Origin: Planctomycetaceae bacterium | Lineage (GTDB): Bacteria > Planctomycetota > Planctomycetia > Pirellulales > Pirellulaceae | Length of the DNA stretch: 16,088 bases | Direction: 5' to 3' | Assembly: GCA_018658605.1 (NCBI GenBank) | Contig: JABHUV010000330.1 | Coordinates: 1 to 16,088 of the forward strand | Part shown: positions 14,152-16,088 of the stretch, in pieces | How the letters are laid out: each line of letters starts with the position of its first letter | Numbering within the stretch: position 1 is the first letter of the stretch | Translations under genes and position numbers: made by a program | Notes under the pieces: generated by a model | The model's input: only the letters and a program-made list of their open reading frames with translations | Databases searched by the model: none | Told to the model about the DNA's origin: nothing

Positions 14152-14180
14152 TGTACAGAATCGCAATCTGACTCTAAAAT
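14152..14180 (+). promoter_or_regulatory. Putative promoter of serC
   Basis: TGTACA (4/6), a 17-bp spacer, then TAAAAT (5/6). Predicted start near 14187, about 37 nt before the serC ATG. AATCGCAA occurs twice here (14159-14166 and 14178-14185), inside the spacer and overlapping the -10, which could be an operator. Confidence 0.35.
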
Positions 14181-14223
14181 CGCAACTTAGAACCTTCTTT
14201 TTTTCACGCATGCTGCCCTACTA

Positions 14224-15339
14224 ATGCCCAACTACGATCGCACCTTTAATTTTAGTGCTGGCCCTGCCGGGTTGCCATTGCCCGTCCTTGAGCAAGCTCA
14301 ACTGGAAATGCTTAACTTTCGCAGTTGTGGAGCAAGCATCCTTGAAATCAGCCATCGCAGTGCCACCTTTAGCGATGTGCTAGACTCCGCTCGAAATGGC
14401 ATCCGGCAACTACTTGGAGCCAATGATGATTTCGAAGTGCTATTTTTGCAGGGCGGCTCACGACTACAGTTTTCGATGGTCCCGATCAACCTTCTCCAAT
14501 CTGAAACAGACCGAGGAAACTATGTTGTCACTGGAACTTGGAGTGACAAAGCGCTCCAAGAAGCCGCTAACTGCCATGCGACCGACATAATTTGGTCCGG
14601 ACAAAAAAACGGCTACAGCGATTTACCAGACCAAACAGACCTACAGTCACTCGTCACGAACGACGCCGCTTACGTCTACTACACCTCCAACGAAACTATT
14701 CAAGGCATTCAATTCCAAGACGATTTGAGTTTCGCTTCGGTGCCCACGATCTGTGACGCTTCGTCAGACTTGCTCAGTCGCCCCATCGACATAAATAAAT
14801 ATGGAATGATTTACGCCTGTGCCCAAAAAAATGCTGGGCCAGCCGGAGTAACGATTGTCGTGATACGCAAGGATCTACTGAATCCCACCATCAACGAATG
14901 CCCCAGCTATCTGAATTACCGCAATCATGCCGACGCTAATTCAATGTACAACACTCCACCTACATTTGCGATTTATATGGTCGACTTAGTATGCCAGTGG
15001 CTGCTCAACGATATCGGTGGCCTTGAAAAAATGAACCAAATCAATCGTAAAAAAGCGGAACTACTCTATGCAGCCATTGATGAGCGACCGGACATGTACT
15101 CTGGGCACGCAGCACCCGCAAACCGCTCACTCATGAACGTAACATTTCGCTTGCCTAGTCAGGAACTTACCGATTTATTTCTAAAACAAGCCAATGATCA
15201 GGGCTTAACCAGCTTACAGGGCCACCGCAGCGTCGGCGGCATTCGTGCCTCGATCTATAATTCCATGCCACATGAGGGAGTATTAGCCCTTCGTGATTTC
15301 ATGAATTCGTTTTATACTCAACACAGCTGTTCGCGTTAG
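14224..15339 (+). CDS. serC: Phosphoserine aminotransferase
   Basis: A 371-aa PLP enzyme, class V aminotransferase fold, that converts 3-phosphohydroxypyruvate plus glutamate to phosphoserine, the second step of serine synthesis; it can also act in pyridoxal phosphate synthesis. Signatures: the start RTFNFSAGPAGLPLPVLEQA, ILEISHRSATFSDVL, LFLQGGSRLQFSMVPINLL, YYTSNETIQGIQF, CDASSDLLSRPIDINKYG, and the PLP lysine K202 in YACAQKNAGPAGVTIV. The C-terminal LQGHRSVGGIRASIYNSMP is characteristic. Length is normal (about 360). No SD precedes the ATG, but the protein starts exactly as the family does. It is followed after 85 bp by serA on the same strand, so the first two steps of the pathway are linked. 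Confidence 0.97.
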   Translation: MPNYDRTFNFSAGPAGLPLPVLEQAQLEMLNFRSCGASILEISHRSATFSDVLDSARNGIRQLLGANDDFEVLFLQGGSRLQFSMVPINLLQSETDRGNYVVTGTWSDKALQEAANCHATDIIWSGQKNGYSDLPDQTDLQSLVTNDAAYVYYTSNETIQGIQFQDDLSFASVPTICDASSDLLSRPIDINKYGMIYACAQKNAGPAGVTIVVIRKDLLNPTINECPSYLNYRNHADANSMYNTPPTFAIYMVDLVCQWLLNDIGGLEKMNQINRKKAELLYAAIDERPDMYSGHAAPANRSLMNVTFRLPSQELTDLFLKQANDQGLTSLQGHRSVGGIRASIYNSMPHEGVLALRDFMNSFYTQHSCSR

Positions 15340-15424
15340 CAACACCCCCGTGTAACACTACACTTGTCGCGCAAAATGTAAAACCACCTCGGGTTAAACG
15401 CACATCGTCCACAAGACTCACACC

Positions 15425-16088
15425 ATGCCAAAAATCATTATACTCGACAATATCGCCCAACAAGGGCTTGCCATTCTAGAGCAACATGCCGACATCGAAT
15501 ATGAAGTCTGCACAGATCTCGCAGGTGACGATTTACGCACTGCCTTGCTCGAGGCTGATGGAGCGATTTGCCGCAGTGGAGTAACATTGACCGAAAAATC
15601 GCTGATCGGCAATTTACGCCTCAAAGTTATCGTACGGGCCGGTGTCGGAACGGACAATATCGACAAGGCTGCTGCCACTCGACAGGGTATCATTGTCATG
15701 AACACTCCGACTGGGAACACATTTAGCACGGCCGAACACACATTGACGTTGTTGCTGGCCCTTTCGAGAAACGTAGCGCCTGCCTTTCACAGCCTCCAAG
15801 CGGGGAAATGGGATCGTAAAAAGTACATGGGTACGCAACTCGCTGATAAGGTCCTCGGTATTGTTGGCCTCGGTCGTATCGGCATCGAAGTAGCCAAACG
15901 TGCCAAAGCATTCCAGATGGAATTGATTGGGTATGATCCATTTCTAACGAACGAACAAGCCGCCAAAATTGGTGTCAAGCTTTGCGATACAGTGCATGAC
16001 ATGTTGCCACGTGTTGACTACTTAACGGTCCATACTCCATTGACCCCAGAAACCACCGGGCTCATCGGCCATGAAGAACTCAAGATCA
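15425..16088 (+). CDS. serA: D-3-phosphoglycerate dehydrogenase (3' end cut by window edge)
   Basis: First enzyme of serine synthesis: oxidises 3-phosphoglycerate with NAD+. 221 residues are visible. The N-terminal substrate-binding part begins MPKIIILDNIAQQGLAILEQ and contains ICRSGVTLTE and VIVRAGVGTDNIDKAAATRQG; the nucleotide-binding domain begins with NTFSTAEHTLTLLLALSRN and shows the NAD motif VLGIVGLGRIGIEVAKRAKAF, then GYDP and LTVHTPLTPETTGLIG. These are the marks of SerA rather than of other D-2-hydroxyacid dehydrogenases, and the adjacency to serC agrees. The C-terminal ACT/regulatory region is outside the window, so feedback control by serine cannot be judged. The ATG at 15425 has no SD. 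Confidence 0.95.
   Translation, partial: MPKIIILDNIAQQGLAILEQHADIEYEVCTDLAGDDLRTALLEADGAICRSGVTLTEKSLIGNLRLKVIVRAGVGTDNIDKAAATRQGIIVMNTPTGNTFSTAEHTLTLLLALSRNVAPAFHSLQAGKWDRKKYMGTQLADKVLGIVGLGRIGIEVAKRAKAFQMELIGYDPFLTNEQAAKIGVKLCDTVHDMLPRVDYLTVHTPLTPETTGLIGHEELKI

Noticed and set aside
15350..15363. GTGTA-ACAC-TACAC hairpin between serC and serA as a terminator
   Set aside because: Stem of 5 bp and no U-tract; not enough to break a likely serC-serA transcript.

Overview
The window reads as ordinary chromosomal DNA of a bacterium, most probably a planctomycete (Pirellulaceae-like). This is an inference. It rests on the short archaeal/eukaryote-type prolyl-tRNA synthetase, a split glycine decarboxylase (gcvPA + gcvPB) followed by a lipoate/octanoate ligase, FHA and TM2-domain proteins, a 68-aa protein that resembles a small hypothetical protein I associate with planctomycetes, and a mixture of genes with and without Shine-Dalgarno (SD) sequences. 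Base composition is moderate (near 50% GC by eye). No rRNA, tRNA, CRISPR array, insertion sequence or phage gene was seen.

Layout. (1) 1-1130, minus: 5' part of proS, cut by the left edge; it is divergent from yhaM (1329-2297, plus), a 3'-5' exoribonuclease with OB and HD domains. (2) 2294-3543, minus: two tandem TM2-domain membrane proteins, the larger with a zinc ribbon and two in-frame minisatellites, and then a decayed third copy of its zinc-ribbon start and leader. (3) 3682-6153, plus: RNase R, with a likely intrinsic terminator behind it. (4) 6413-11703, plus: a complete glycine cleavage cluster, gcvT-gcvH-gcvPA-gcvPB, ending in a LipM/LplA-type acyltransferase that overlaps gcvPB. (5) 11985-14039, plus: an FHA protein, a small conserved protein and a TPR protein with an N-terminal export signal. 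(6) 14224-16088, plus: serC, then serA cut by the right edge.

How they fit together. The gcv block encodes the T, H and P proteins that split glycine into CO2, ammonia and methylene-tetrahydrofolate. The lipoyl lysine of GcvH (K66) needs an octanoyl/lipoyl group, and the last gene of the block is the right family to supply it. serA and serC are the first two steps of serine synthesis, which feeds glycine and one-carbon metabolism, so the right half of the window is rich in serine/glycine/C1 genes. The left half holds two 3'-5' exoribonucleases (YhaM and RNase R) flanking the TM2 island.

I found no clear new multi-gene system. The least explained part is the TM2/zinc-ribbon locus (2294-3640), with tandem paralogues, a repeat-expanded linker and a degenerate partial duplication. 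Promoters and terminators listed are by-eye motif matches and are tentative.
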